Position numbers and translations under genes: made by a program
Notes under the pieces: generated by a model
Databases searched by the model: none
Seen by the model: the letters and a program-made list of their open reading frames with translations, nothing else
What the model was told of the DNA's origin: nothing
Source: Pomacea canaliculata
Taxonomy: Eukaryota > Mollusca > Gastropoda > Architaenioglossa > Ampullariidae
Direction: 5' to 3'
Length of the DNA stretch: 64,000 nucleotides
NCBI RefSeq assembly: GCF_003073045.1
Contig: NC_037590.1
Coordinates: 39,796,751-39,860,750 of the forward strand
Shown: positions 14,501-26,362 of the stretch, one piece after another
How positions within the stretch are numbered: position 1 is the stretch's first letter
Layout: each line of letters begins with the position of its first letter

Positions 14501-15391
14501 ATTGTTTGTTGTGGATTTGTTTTCTTCTAGATTGGAGCTATGGCCTCAACTCCACATGCACTATCTTTCACCATGCAGGCCCCTGTGAATCTCTCTCAGG
14601 GAGTACATCAGCAAGAAGTACCGAAATGGGCAAATTCAGAGATGATGCCGTCTGCCTCAACATATACATTTTCTGCCATTGCCAGAACAGGGAACGGTAG
14701 TATGCTCAACAGCAACATCCAGCATGGCTATGCTAGCAGTAGTAGCACTAACAATGGAGGCGTTGGCTTTGAAGGATTAAGCTCTTGTCAAATTCCAGGA
14801 TGGTTTCAGGTATTACTGTGTTTTCAGAACTGGGAGAACAAGATGCACTACTGTTATAAATGATTTTCACAGAGTAAGAAATTTGGTTGTTAAAACAAAT
14901 CTCAAAATAAAGTCAAAATACCTGCACTCCATATGATGGCTTTAACTTGCAAGCTATGCTGATTCTGGTAAACATACATCACCGGCAGTTAATTATCAGG
15001 TGTATATCAGAATGTGAATCTTAATTACTGATTTGCTTCTTAACAGGTCCCAAACTCTGTGAAGCCAGTATCTTTGCAAACCAGTTTGGACATGCCCTTT
15101 CTGAGCCCAGTCACTCTGGACATTGTCAGAGACAGCCGAAATAACACTCGAAGTGCCGGAAGTTTCCAGCATTATTCAACATTGCAGGGCCAGCCCCAGA
15201 TTCAGACTCAAGTGAAAGACAGAGTGCAGAATGAACAGTATGTGCTGCTGAGCAAAGCTGCTGACGAAGAGACATCAGGGCTAAGTGACTTATGCTACAG
15301 GTCTGTTGCATCATCTCTCATGCATTCCGTCAACAGTGATATTGCTGTCAGAGCAACTTCTGTTACTGGTCTGCCAACCTCCTTACTCTGA
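11554..15391 (+). CDS. Protein with two DM domains, DMRT (doublesex/mab-3 related) family
   Basis: Putative sequence-specific transcription factor of the DMRT family, which acts in sexual and other development. Seven coding exons join in frame: 11554-11767, 12291-12449, 12974-13147, 13561-13773, 13925-14034, 14531-14809 and 15047-15391, giving 497 residues. Every junction is GT-AG. The start is the first ATG after an in-frame TAG at 11545. Residues 1-70 are acidic. DM domain 1 (about 108-162, split by intron 2) has C111, C114, H117, H126, C130, C136, C138 and C141, followed by the helix QVRLRRQ. DM domain 2 (about 188-235, all in exon 4) has C191, C194, H197, H207, C211, C216, C218 and C221. 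Domain 1 has five residues between its second-site cysteines C130 and C136, where the family usually has four. I see no DMA domain. The rest is Ser/Gln/Asn-rich. Most DMRT proteins have one DM domain; nematode MAB-3 has two. Orthology to a named DMRT gene is not established. Confidence 0.92.
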
Positions 15392-18300
15392 GCAGAGGGC
15401 ATAATGAGAAAAAGGCATGAAATATGATACTTTGGTGAAAGTTTAAACATTCGAATATTACCCCTCCACCCTCTTTTTTTGCTAGCATTTCTCCCATCAT
15501 TTCTTACCTGGGAACAATTTTTTGCAGGTATTTAATACCTCTGGCAAAGCTATTCATTTTTAAATGTAGTTTTAAAGTTAACAGATTTCTCTCTACCTTG
15601 GGCAAGCTGAAAAAAAATTATGACTTCTTATCCCGTCGTTTACATTGGTAATAATTGACATGCTTGCTCTCTCTCTCTATTTTTCATTTCTGTCTTCACT
15701 CACCCACCATCTCATGTCTAATAGATATGAAGGAAACTAACTTGTCCATAAAAGTGAATGATATTAAAGATTCTTACTCTGAAAAGGAATATTGTCAAAA
15801 AATCTCTGCAAATTGTACGGATTAGTGTTCTTAAAACTAAAAGGAACAGATAACAGATCTAGAAAGGTAACAAAAACAGCAAATAATTCATTTAAAACAA
15901 GGACGGAAAGAATTGTGTGTAGACAGATTTTTATGGTTTGGTCATATATAGTCCAATCAAGATGTCAATTAAGGAATGTGTGTGCTTTGTGCCTTAAGAT
16001 GTTGATCTTCCTGTGCAGGCTTTACTTTTCTCATGTTTCTCATGTGCATTTAAAACATTTCTATGACAACAGATTTTTTTAAATGAACTTTGGGACACTG
16101 TCAGTCTACAAGCTTATCTGCTTTATTAGAAAATAGAGTCTCTTTTAAAGGACTCCTGTGCATGTGCACCGTATGGCAATTTTTTTTTAAACACAGGGGA
16201 CTGGTGTTAAGGACAGTAAAGTAGCAGTCGCTACTAAAATAACATGTAGCCAGTGCTATCCAATAACAATAAATAGTAAATCAACATTTAGCCAGTCCTA
16301 TTCAATAGCAATGCTTTGTAAGACTGTAGTTTATTGATGTGTCTCAATCTATAACAGAAAAGTGGGAAAAGCGAAATTTTCTTCTTTTTCTTTTTTTTTT
16401 TTTTTTTTTTTTTTTTGTGCTCCTCAAATTTTGTCTGCAGTAAAAGTTATTTCAAGCACACTTATCATTAAAGAAGATACTAGACTTTATTGACTCCATG
16501 TGCTGTTTTAAGATTTTTTATTTGGAGCAGGAAAACAAGAACATTTGGTTTTGTTCATAGTTTTGGCAACTAAAAGTGTTCACTGTAAATATTTTTCTAA
16601 TAGCAAGTCTCTTTAATTTAATGAGTTTTTGTCTGCTTGGCATCAACTAGCTGTTTGCTAGCAATTTATGTTACTGTTTTATTATTAAAATACTGAAAAC
16701 ATGATAAAACATGTTTCTCTTGTAAATATCCTTTAACAGTTGACAGGATACAAAATTACAGAGTATGCTGTTTCTATGGTATTTTTCTTGCATGATGTTT
16801 ATTGATTACTGAACAAATGTAAAACAGCGAATAGCATTCACTCTGTCTCTTATTTTTTTTTAAAAATGTTTTCACCCATTTTTCTGAGATTTCCCAACAA
16901 TAGGTGTTTGATGCAAAATAGATATATTTTTCATTTCCTAAAATTTGTTCATTGAATTAAATTTTATAAAATGTGTTCGCAGATTCACTTTGGATCAAAT
17001 GAAACTCATTTTACAAAGTTTGTAGCTCTTTGGAGAGATTTAGTCTTGAGACTTGAATCATTGTAAAGCTTTTCTGTCTGCTGGCACTTTGATCAGTCTC
17101 ATATTTACCACATATGCTTTCAACTTTCTATGAAGATATTTAACATTTTTCTACTTAGAGCTTGCTTTTAATGTCATTTTTATAGTATTTTCACTGTAAA
17201 TAGTTCATCTGGCAAACAAAGATGTTTCAATTATTGGTGCACCACGACTGATTATAAACTTGCTCACCTGCATTTAGCAGTTAGCCTGCACTGTTGAAAG
17301 TGTTGAGCTAATAAGATGATCGCCTAGGTCTTGTTCGAAAGTTAGGTACATGTAATCCAAGAAGTCGTCAAGAACTAGTCTGACAGTATCCGCAGATACA
17401 TTAATTTGATTCCTGCCCAGGAAACGACGACCATCCAAATTATCGTCCAAATTCATTATCAGTTTTTGGCTGTGGACAAAGATTTCATACCCTCATCCTT
17501 ACTTCACTTTAACCACTGCATTCTAGAAAACTTCAGTCAACGTTGGATCATTGCAGATGACTTGTACTTTGACTTTCTGCTTCATTCGCTGTGTCAAACT
17601 ATGCGCAGCCGACAGTTGGAAATCCACTCAAGCTTAATGCACAAATTAATGAAAATTACATGAACAGACCTGGCTACATAAAAGATTGGATACAGTTACT
17701 TTGTGGAGACGCCATTGCTAATGACTAATGACTAATTAGCAATGTGTGTTGTTGTAATCAAAAACAACAGGAAGCTGAACACGGTTCCTCTTGTTTAAAA
17801 AATACATATAAGTTTAGGAGAACAATTAATCAACGCCTTAGGAAACCGCAAATTCAGGTTTTATGAAATGGTTGGTTGGGTTTTAGAAGAAAATGAACTC
17901 AGCCGGTTTCTAAATGTCAGTAACAAATCAAGTTATTGAAATGTTTGTGCCAAATCGAATTCTATCGGAAAAGTGTTTATTTTTTTCATTAGTTGATATT
18001 TCATTCCAGCTTATCAAGTTACTTGTTGTTTTGCTGTTTCACGTTTGTATGAAATTTAACAAATGCTGTTTACATTTCAAAGACCACGTTTTTTATGAGC
18101 ATTTAATATAGTTTTTCATAAAAATGTCTTCGTTGTTTCTCGCTGATATGTGTGTTGTGACATGGAGGGAAAATGGTGCATGTTAATTATCTCTTTTCAC
18201 TAATTTCTAAAGGCACGTCGACAGTTGCGTTTTTATAGTACTTAAACTGATTTTCTAACAGCTCCGTCTATCGACTCTTTGAAACTTTCAGGATCATAAA

Positions 18301-19014
18301 GGGTGTGTCTTGTTTTATTCAACCAAATGTCTTTCACAGACAAGAGAAGAGAAACAAGAAAATGTATATAATGACGGCTTCTGGTCAACTGATACTCTAA
18401 GAACACCATGTCTAATTTGCATTTCACATTGCGATAATTGTTTTTCTCTTTTAAATTGTCATTCATTTATTATAGCTATAGCTGTCCGTCTTCCCTCGCA
18501 CATGCACACAAAAGTATTTTATTTAACATAAGACACTAACTCTGGCAATAACCAAACTGCAGATTTGAAACTTGTCCAACAAGACAACAACCCTGAGACA
18601 TTCCCCTTTCACAATCAGAACGGCAAATAATACTTTCAATAAAAGAAAACAGACAATAACCAGAAAGTAAAACAGTATTTTTGCAATAAAATGTTTTAAA
18701 AGTGCCTCGGGTGTATTTTAAACTTTATTATCGGATTCCATGCATCCTTTCTGATGATACTGTGAGTAAAGTATAATGTCCCACCACACTGACAAAGCTA
18801 GGTCACGTGAGATGTCCGTGCTGTCCGTGACACTGTCCCACTTCTTGTCATACATCTGGATGTTCACATGTTCCAGGAATAGAATTGAATACCATCCCCT
18901 CATTTAGTTATCTACAATGGGACCTTCACATTCGTCAATCATGAAGACATACTTGCACTTAAAGAAAACAAGTCTGGTAAGTGCTGAGCATACGGGGAAA
19001 TATCAAACTTACAG
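15392..19014. other. 3' untranslated region of the DM gene, then AT-rich intergenic DNA
   Basis: The first part should be the 3' untranslated region of the DM-domain gene. A polyadenylation signal AATAAA occurs at 16268-16273, and earlier ATTAAA variants are possible. A poly-T run lies at about 16,390-16,416. Around 17,274-17,456 (-) a short open frame has a fairly ordinary composition (see findings). Nothing else is recognisable. The sequence just before 19,015 should contain an untranslated first exon of the next gene, which I could not place. Confidence 0.5.
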
Positions 19015-19019
19015 AAAGT

Positions 19020-22000
19020 ATGGCGCTCGACACTGGATTTGTATTTGTGGTGTTATTCTGGGTGCCGCTAGTGACAGCGAAGCTGATTGTCTACCCGTCT
19101 GCTGAGGGTGCACCGAGATCCGACAAATATCAGGTAAACTATCATTTTTTTATTGTGTGGTGCTAGACGTGTGTAACACTTGCTCCCCTACAACACACCC
19201 ACAGACATTTCCTCTTGCTTTCCTGCGCTCCCATGTATGTTAGTAACAAAATTTCAAGATCAGTCCTTTGTATGCAAATTAGAAAAAGTTTGGAGATGGT
19301 GTGTATGTGTGTGTCTCGAAAAAACAAGCCAGAAATACTCCGGTGGCCTTCTTTCACACCTCCAGCAAACAAAATATAGTCAGAAGAAGACTCCGAAACT
19401 TTTTATATCTTGTTAACATAATCAAAATTTTAAACTGTCAAGGTATAAACCCCATCTCTGTATATCTGATATAGTTTTCACTCTTGTAGAGACATTGTTT
19501 TGTAGTGATTAGGGCATTCGTTTGTAGGGTGGTCTTTTTATTATTTTTTATTATTTTTTTTTATTTTTTTAGATCGAGGGCTAAATGTGATCTGTCATCT
19601 CTCTCTCTCTGCTTCCGCTTTCTCTCATCTGTCTTCTTTCTCGACATTTTTCACCTCCCCTTCTCTTTGTCTGTCGATCTATGTGATATGATATAGTAGA
19701 TTAATGACCTTTCATTAATTTCCCTTTGCTGAAGATCTATGTGACCCAAGGCAGTCAGGTGAGTGAAAGTCACGTGTACATCACGTGGTCCGACAATAGG
19801 ACGCGGGACAGCCCTGTGGTCATTGGGGGACGCACTTTGTCCTGGACCGCCTTCGCCTTTGATGAAGCCGCCGTCAGCGTACAGGTGCACACACCCAGGG
19901 ATTTCAGTACTTGCCTCATCAGACCCCGGGGGTACGGATACTCGTGCACCCGCTCAGGCCCTCAGGTACAGGAAACACAAGATTGTGATCCGACTCTCAC
20001 AACACAAACAAACATAGTCTTTTTAGTTGAATATTTGCTCCATATTTTAAGTATGCTTGCCATCCGACACTGCCCATCGCTGTCTCCTTCCCTTTCTTTC
20101 TTTCTATCTTTATTTTTTTCGTTGTTGTCTTTCTTATTTTCCGCCCCTCTCCTCTATTTTGTATCTTTTACTCGCTACCATCCTCATTTTAGTCTTTCTC
20201 AAATATTGTGTACATTCTTCCAGAAAGTTCGTTCGTCAACTTCTTCACTTTTTCAGTGTTTGATTTTTTTTTCTCACTTTTCGTTCCAGGTTGCTCAGTT
20301 TCAAATCATCAGGAATTCCACAATGATGTCTGTAGAGTTTGATTACGATAACGGCACCACAGGTGTGAGAGACATCACAGACAAGTTGCTCGTCTTTGCC
20401 GACCCTCCAGAAACGGAGGTCCCATCAAAAAACGACAGCAGTGTTCTGTACTACGATGTTGGAGTCTACAACCTGGGCCGGCAGCTCGTGATACCTAGCA
20501 AGATCAAACAGATTTACCTGGCCCCAGGTGCGTTTGTTCAAGGAGGATTCAGAACATCTGGCGATCAGTCGGTGAAAATCTACGGGAGAGGCATCGTCGA
20601 TAACAGCATATATCGATGGCACGATTCCAGGCAGGCTTTTCGTCTTTAATATTTCAGTCCTTCAAAGAAGTCTTTCTTGCCAAATGAAAAGTAAATATAT
20701 CAATAAGTCGGGAGAAACAGGTGAAAAGTACAGGTCTTATCACATAGTGAGCGTAAGGGATTGACAGTATGATCAAACTCACAGTCAAGACTACGGAGCC
20801 TCGTTGTGAAATACGACGACGACGACGACATTAAAGAAATATCGCCTTATTCTTTTACGGATGACTGGTCGGCGTCTACACCATTCTCGATTTTCCTCTC
20901 GGTTTTCTTGTCGTCAGATTCCTGTGGGCGGCGATTTTACTGGATGACGGGGGAGGTCATACTGTGGAAGGCATCACCATCAGCAACTCTGTGCAGTTCT
21001 TTTTGCGGGGACTGAGCAGCGACAACCTCTACCGCAACGTCAAGACGGTCGGTGCCTGGATCTACAACAACGATGGGTTCTCCATCGGCAACAACGGCGC
21101 CATTGAGGACTGCTTCATCCACGCAAACGATGACGCCATCAAGGTGATCGTGTGCGTCCGTGCATCCCGAAGTGCACGTGCATATTGTGGACGTTTAGCG
21201 CGTACACACACACACACCTATCTTACACACACACACACACACACTTCTCTTTCTCTTACACACACACACTTATCTCTCTAAATATGTTCGATCGTGTGAC
21301 CAAGCTTCTAAAAAGTCTGAGACGAGGTTCAGATGTCTTCAGTCTTCTTGTAGAAAGGATTATCTGGGAGCTGAGGAGGGACCATCTTGCAGTTTGATAG
21401 TTCTTTTGTAATCCAAATGTAAGCAGTTATCAGGAGATTGGTTACATATTCCAGACTGATTACTTATTTCAGCTGTACGCCAGTGACATGAGGGTGTCTC
21501 GATGCGTGGTGTGGCAAGCACAAAATGGCGCAGTCTTTCAAACAGGCTGGTGGCCTGAGAGAGACATACACAGTATAACGGTAATCACAAAATACATATC
21601 TCCAAACAATCCATTGGTTAGAGATGACAGTTTAGAGCTAAATTGGAAATGTGAATAACGGTGATATACCATGAACTCAGTAATGTATTGAATTGACTGG
21701 CAACATAGCTTCAGCTGAATATTCAGTAAGTACACTTGCATAGTCCTGATAATGGATAAATTATTCTTTTTCCTCTCTTTCTTTCCTTTGTTCATACCTC
21801 TTCATAAAACGTGTGCGTGTTCTAGGTTACAGACATAGATGTCATTCATACGGACTGGTGCGCCTTCGAGGGCAACAACTGCCTGACCTCTGACAATAAT
21901 GCGGTGTTCAACATGGCAGGTCAAACTTTGAACGTCTCGGTTTCAGACATCGAATTTGTCAGTGTTCGAGTAGAAGGAAATTGCCCACGCACGATCTACT

Positions 22001-22519
22001 GGAAGGTGAATATTTTTTGCAGCTACCAAGAATCCAAATTCTTCAGTACATTTTCATCTCATTATACTTTTTTTAGTAATTTGTAAGGAATGTGAGTGAA
22101 ATCAGTTCGATGAATGAAAGAAAAACCATGGGTTCCTCTTGCAGCTAATAACCGAGAAATTCATTTGGAAAAAAAACTTACTCCTTGCGATGTTTGATTC
22201 GCAATATTGTCTTCTCAAGGGTATTCCTTTTCTTCATTTCTCTGACTTTTTGTTCTCGTCAATTTAGATGGCCGCCGGTGCAAGAGGACTTGCCAGCAAT
22301 GTTCTCTTTCACAACTGGGAGGTTGAGTCTCAGCCCGCAGACGATAAAATCCACAACGAAATCGCCGGGTCTGGAACCACGGGCATAGTCAGAGACTGGA
22401 TTTTCTCAAACTTGTTTATTGGAGGTGGTTGTGTTCTCAATCCCACTTCTGCTAATTTTCTTATTGACGGCAACACGACAAGTGCAATTAACTTTGAATG
22501 TCAAATTGGTAAACGGTGA
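19020..22519 (+). CDS. GH49-like secreted glycosidase A (dextranase/isopullulanase family)
   Basis: Predicted secreted glycoside hydrolase of family 49, which cleaves alpha-glucans such as dextran or pullulan. Exons: 19020-19133, 19735-19965, 20290-20630, 20918-21143, 21473-21580, 21826-22005 and 22268-22519; 483 residues. Residues 1-20 form a signal peptide ending VTA. Residues 39-135 match the GH49 N-terminal beta-sandwich (LSWTAFAF, VRP-like IRPRGYGY, MMSVEFDYD). The beta-helix domain follows. Its catalytic triad is D281 in YNND and D300/D301 in HANDDAIK. The spacing of 19 and 20 residues equals that of Penicillium Dex49A (D376, D395, D396) and Aspergillus isopullulanase (D353, D372, D373). 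An acceptor AG at 19013-19014, five bases before the ATG, implies an untranslated upstream exon. Intron 3 uses a GC donor. This copy is the most divergent of the four and is inverted relative to them. The substrate is not known. Confidence 0.9.
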
Positions 22520-23698
22520 GGTGATTGAGATATGTTTTCAGCCGCAGACAATTGTTGGAAGATTTGCTAGGAGAAAATTTTGGTCATATTTTTTTAGCTT
22601 TGCAATGCAGTCTATTGAGAGAAATTATGAAAAATTTTGTAGCAGTTAATGGACGTTTGTTGCCCTGAAATGCAATCAATTGACTACACACAAACTTATA
22701 TATATTGTACAATATTGTACCAAGGGGATTAGAAAAGTGTCAAAAGTTTTCTATCCTGAAATTTGTCGAATATGCATGTGTATTAAAACAATTACTTTCG
22801 TTCAGACGTAAAATTTTATTCTTTACTGCTTGATGCTGAACCCAAAAGCTAGATACAGTAATAAAAACAGTTTATGAAAATCTGTCATCTTTCTATATCA
22901 CTAACCGCGAATAACAAATGTGGAGAATGCAGGATCTCTTTCCAGAAGAAAAGCACAGAGAGAAAAACAAGTGAGTGAGAGAGTACGGGAAGGGCTGCGA
23001 TGAGTATGAACATGTAAACTGTCTTTGAACTAGTTTACAAACATATGGACAGAAAGATTATATCTTTACCAACGCCATATTCTACGCCTTCACACGTTTT
23101 TTTGTTTCCTCCAACAGTTTTTTTATCTCTCCAGAGGTTTGTTAGTTCTCTCTTTTTACCACACCCTGCTTTCTGCGATTGCTGAATTCCTGAAACGTTT
23201 GTCGGAACCGACTTGCTTTTCATGTACAGTCTGCTTCCGGATGGATCTTCTTATCTTTGAGGTTCACTTTTTTAATGCTTTTAATGCGTTGTTTTATAAG
23301 TTTATTTACTTCAAAGATTTTTGTTGATTTATTGTTGTGTGGATACAATCCTTATCTATCTCCCTTAGAGAATACGCTGATCTCCCCTTGGTCGCTTACT
23401 TGCTCCTGAACTTGATGCACCGGCTGCTGTTGGCGGGCTCTAACTCCTCCCTGCCACTCTGCTTTGAAGTAGCAGCCCCTGAAACTCGCTGTGGATGCCT
23501 GAGGTGTCTTTTTAAAAACATGTTCGGGGATAATTGGTTGCCAAGGGAAGACGTGATCGATGAACCAGAGTTGTCTAAAGGCCTCGGTGGTTGTTATTGT
23601 TCTACCAGTTTCTTCCCCACTACCACAAAAACACAAGTGCTTGGAGTACAATGTATGGCCCTTGATTGCAACATTGTCTGGATAATAATCGTATTGCA

Positions 23699-23723
23699 AA
23701 AAAAAAAAAAAAAAAAAAAAAAA
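23699..23723. repeat. Poly-A tract, 25 bases
   Basis: Uninterrupted A run. It could be a retroposon tail or simply a homopolymer. No flanking target-site duplication was established. Confidence 0.9.
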
Positions 23724-25691
23724 TTGTTATACTTTTGCTTGGCTTCAGAACTTGCAGAGAACATTCTCGCGTGCGTGTGTGTTTATGTTGCTCATTTACA
23801 ATAAACGTTTCCGTTTTTATACATCTATTGTACAGGTAATGGGACCTAGCGACAGTTGTTTGCATTCACATATACTCGTACGTCAGAGTCATGCTCTCTT
23901 TATCTGTGTGTGCGTGCGTGCGTCGTGCGTGTGTATGTGTGTGTGTAAAGGAGAGAAAAAGAGAAAGTGGGGTTGCTCTGGTTAAGTATATTTCTCAAGT
24001 GTTCCTTTCCACTTTCTTGCAGGCTTTATTTGAAGGGGTTTATTTTTCGTAGTACGTATCCACTTTCTGAACGAATCTCATCTTGCATGCGTGGTTTATT
24101 TTCCCAATACCCACTTTTCTGAACGGGCCTTTTCTTTCACTTTCGGCTGTTTGCTTGCCTTTATCTCACGCCCATCTTTCCTGCTTCTCAACCTTCTAGT
24201 CACCGGGTCGCGAGAGCGCTAGCAACAGCAGCTTTAAGAATTACAACCAAAGAGGTTACATTCTGTACACACATATTTCTATTATTATACAATGTACAAA
24301 GAAAAGTTTTACCCCAAATCATCATTACACACAAACACACTTACAATACTTTAAGACGGTATTTAACACCAGCCTATCTCTGCTCTGTTTTTCAAATCTT
24401 TAATAATTCAACCTGAACGTAAACAGCTTAAAAAAAAAAAAAGATGAAAACAAGGGGCGTGTAATCTAGTCCTGAGTATTTCACGCTAAACTTGATTTAC
24501 GTCCCTTGTGATGGCACGAATCCTGAACATTAAAAAAAAGGAAAAAAGCACAAAAACTGAAAACTAAAACAGCAGAACAATGGGGAGAGAAACCAGATAA
24601 AGCACATTCATCCTTTTGCAGGAAAGCAGTTGTCAAATATTTGCCCCTGTGCCACCTTTCTCCCTCTCCTCCCTTCTCCCCCTACAACGCCCCTTTACGA
24701 CCCGGCACGAACATGGCACCTGTGTGACCTTTTGTGACCTCTCCACTTACTGGTTGTCTGATCCAGTGCCAAGTGCGCATGCGCAGTGCACAGAGGAATG
24801 TCCGGTGTGCGTGCTGCAGTGTTGTCACGGGCGTGCGGCGCGATAGCGTGACGGAAATCCTAGTCGAGGGTTGGTCGTGTCTAGAGCGGCGGTAGGGCTG
24901 ACCTCGGAGCTGCTGCAGCTGCTGCTGCACGGCATCTTGCTGCGCGTGAGGCTGCGTCAGAGCGGCCGGACGCCGTAGGCACGACATCCCATTGTTTACG
25001 TCGATGGTGCGGCGCGCTAATGTCAGGTCTGGCACTAGACTTTTCCATTGTTGTTTTACACATTCCGCTGTGGGCGACGCATCCGACAATAATAAACTTG
25101 CATATTCGCAACTAAAGTTTTCGGCCTAGAAGCGATGAGAAATTTTTAAGATGGGAGTCTTCAATAAAATCTGGTAAAATTTCAAGATGACAGGAAATGA
25201 CGTAATTAATGTGTTCAGTGATCTATTTTTAATTCGTGTTGTCTCGCGCAGGAATATCCAGCAAAACCTTTCAGGCTCTTTCTCTCACACCCACACACAC
25301 AAATATATACAAAACGTTTTGTTTATTGCAAAGTTTTGGTCTCTTAACCATTAGAGAATGTAATCACACGGGAAACTGGTGACAAAACAAATAGTCCTTG
25401 GGGTGGTTGCTGATACGGATAAGTACATTCTTCAGATTGTCTTCCGATAAACCTTCTTTCTATTGGAGCCTCAGCACATTTCCCATGACCATTGCTTGTT
25501 TGCGTGCATTTGTTCTTCTGTGACTTCCAGAGGCAACAGCCACCAACATCCAACCCTTGCTGCAATCAGATGAGGTAGCTATGCGCCATCATTGTACCGC
25601 TGAAGGTTTTGATAAACAGTGGTGACCATTTGTCTGGTATTCTTGCAGTGTCTACTGAGATCATCCTCAAGCTGCAATAGTCGTGGACAAG

Positions 25692-25798
25692 CACAAAGGA
25701 CATTGTGTCACCTCACGTGACATGTTGAGATGAACGTTGAGGCGAAGACAAGTACACACACAGGACATCGTGTCACCTCACGTGACATGTTGAGATGA
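25692..25798. repeat. 66-bp tandem duplication
   Basis: The block containing TGTCACCTCACGTGACATGT occurs at about 25,703 and again at about 25,769, with near-identical flanks. Each copy holds the palindromic core TCACGTGA, an E-box-like sequence. Confidence 0.85.
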
Positions 25799-26362
25799 GT
25801 GTTCTGAATGTGCCTAAACAGCATTAATAAAAAGTAGACCCAACCGTAGTTGTTGCTATGTGCTAATATAAGATGGAGTCATTTTTTTCGGTGCAAAGAG
25901 ACACAATATAACTAAGTTCCACAATAATTCAAAACTCCAATTTTTCGTTGTTAGGTATCGCATCATTGTCAAACATTCAAATCAAGCAAGAATGTTATTA
26001 CATTTTTTTCCAGAAAAATGCACAACTGAAATGCAACCTCTCACAACGGTAATGTAAGGATCCTTTACAGTTAAACAGACTTAAAGATATCCTTAAGTAC
26101 AGTATTTTTTCGGTTCGAGGATCTACCTATTTCCGGTATTGTTTCAGCTGTAGCCTTGACAACATAAGTCAACATAGCTTTGACAACAGTGTATCAAGTT
26201 ACATTCCTGATATCTGGAATTCCCCCGCCCCTTCTACTAATCTATGATATTTTTAGCCTTGTATCTTGAGAACGGAAGTTTATTTACTACGATTTTGGGA
26301 GGTAGTATTTGTAATAAAAACGATCCAATCATTTGGACAAAAAAAAAAAAGGTTGCAGGACC

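Larger units (their letters stand above)
22520..26362. other. Intergenic DNA with simple repeats
   Basis: No recognised gene. A 25-base poly-A run at 23699-23723 follows a moderately open stretch (23,340-23,690) and could be the tail of a retroposed sequence, but I cannot identify a source. A GC-rich patch at 24,680-25,110 contains a 135-codon minus-strand frame (see findings). Tandem copies lie at 25.7 kb. The motif TTTATT at about 26,279 gives AATAAA on the minus strand, a possible polyadenylation signal for the kinase gene. Confidence 0.5.

Noticed and set aside
18975-19014. Intron of about 38 bases just upstream of the gene A start (GTAAGTG to TTACAG)
   Set aside because: The donor and acceptor both look good, but the distance is too short for an animal intron. 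The acceptor probably pairs with a donor further upstream.
20431-20649. Reading gene A exon 3 through to the stop at 20649
   Set aside because: Ending at the GC donor at 20630 restores frame with exon 4 and matches exon 3 of the three paralogues. Read-through would remove the catalytic domain.
23337-23804. 155-codon plus-strand frame next to a poly-A tract
   Set aside because: It could suggest a retrocopy, but both strands are open over the same stretch, no protein family is recognisable and no target duplication was found.
25703-25790. Paired TCACGTGA sites as a regulatory switch
   Set aside because: They lie in a tandem duplication with no promoter nearby, so the pairing is explained by the duplication.
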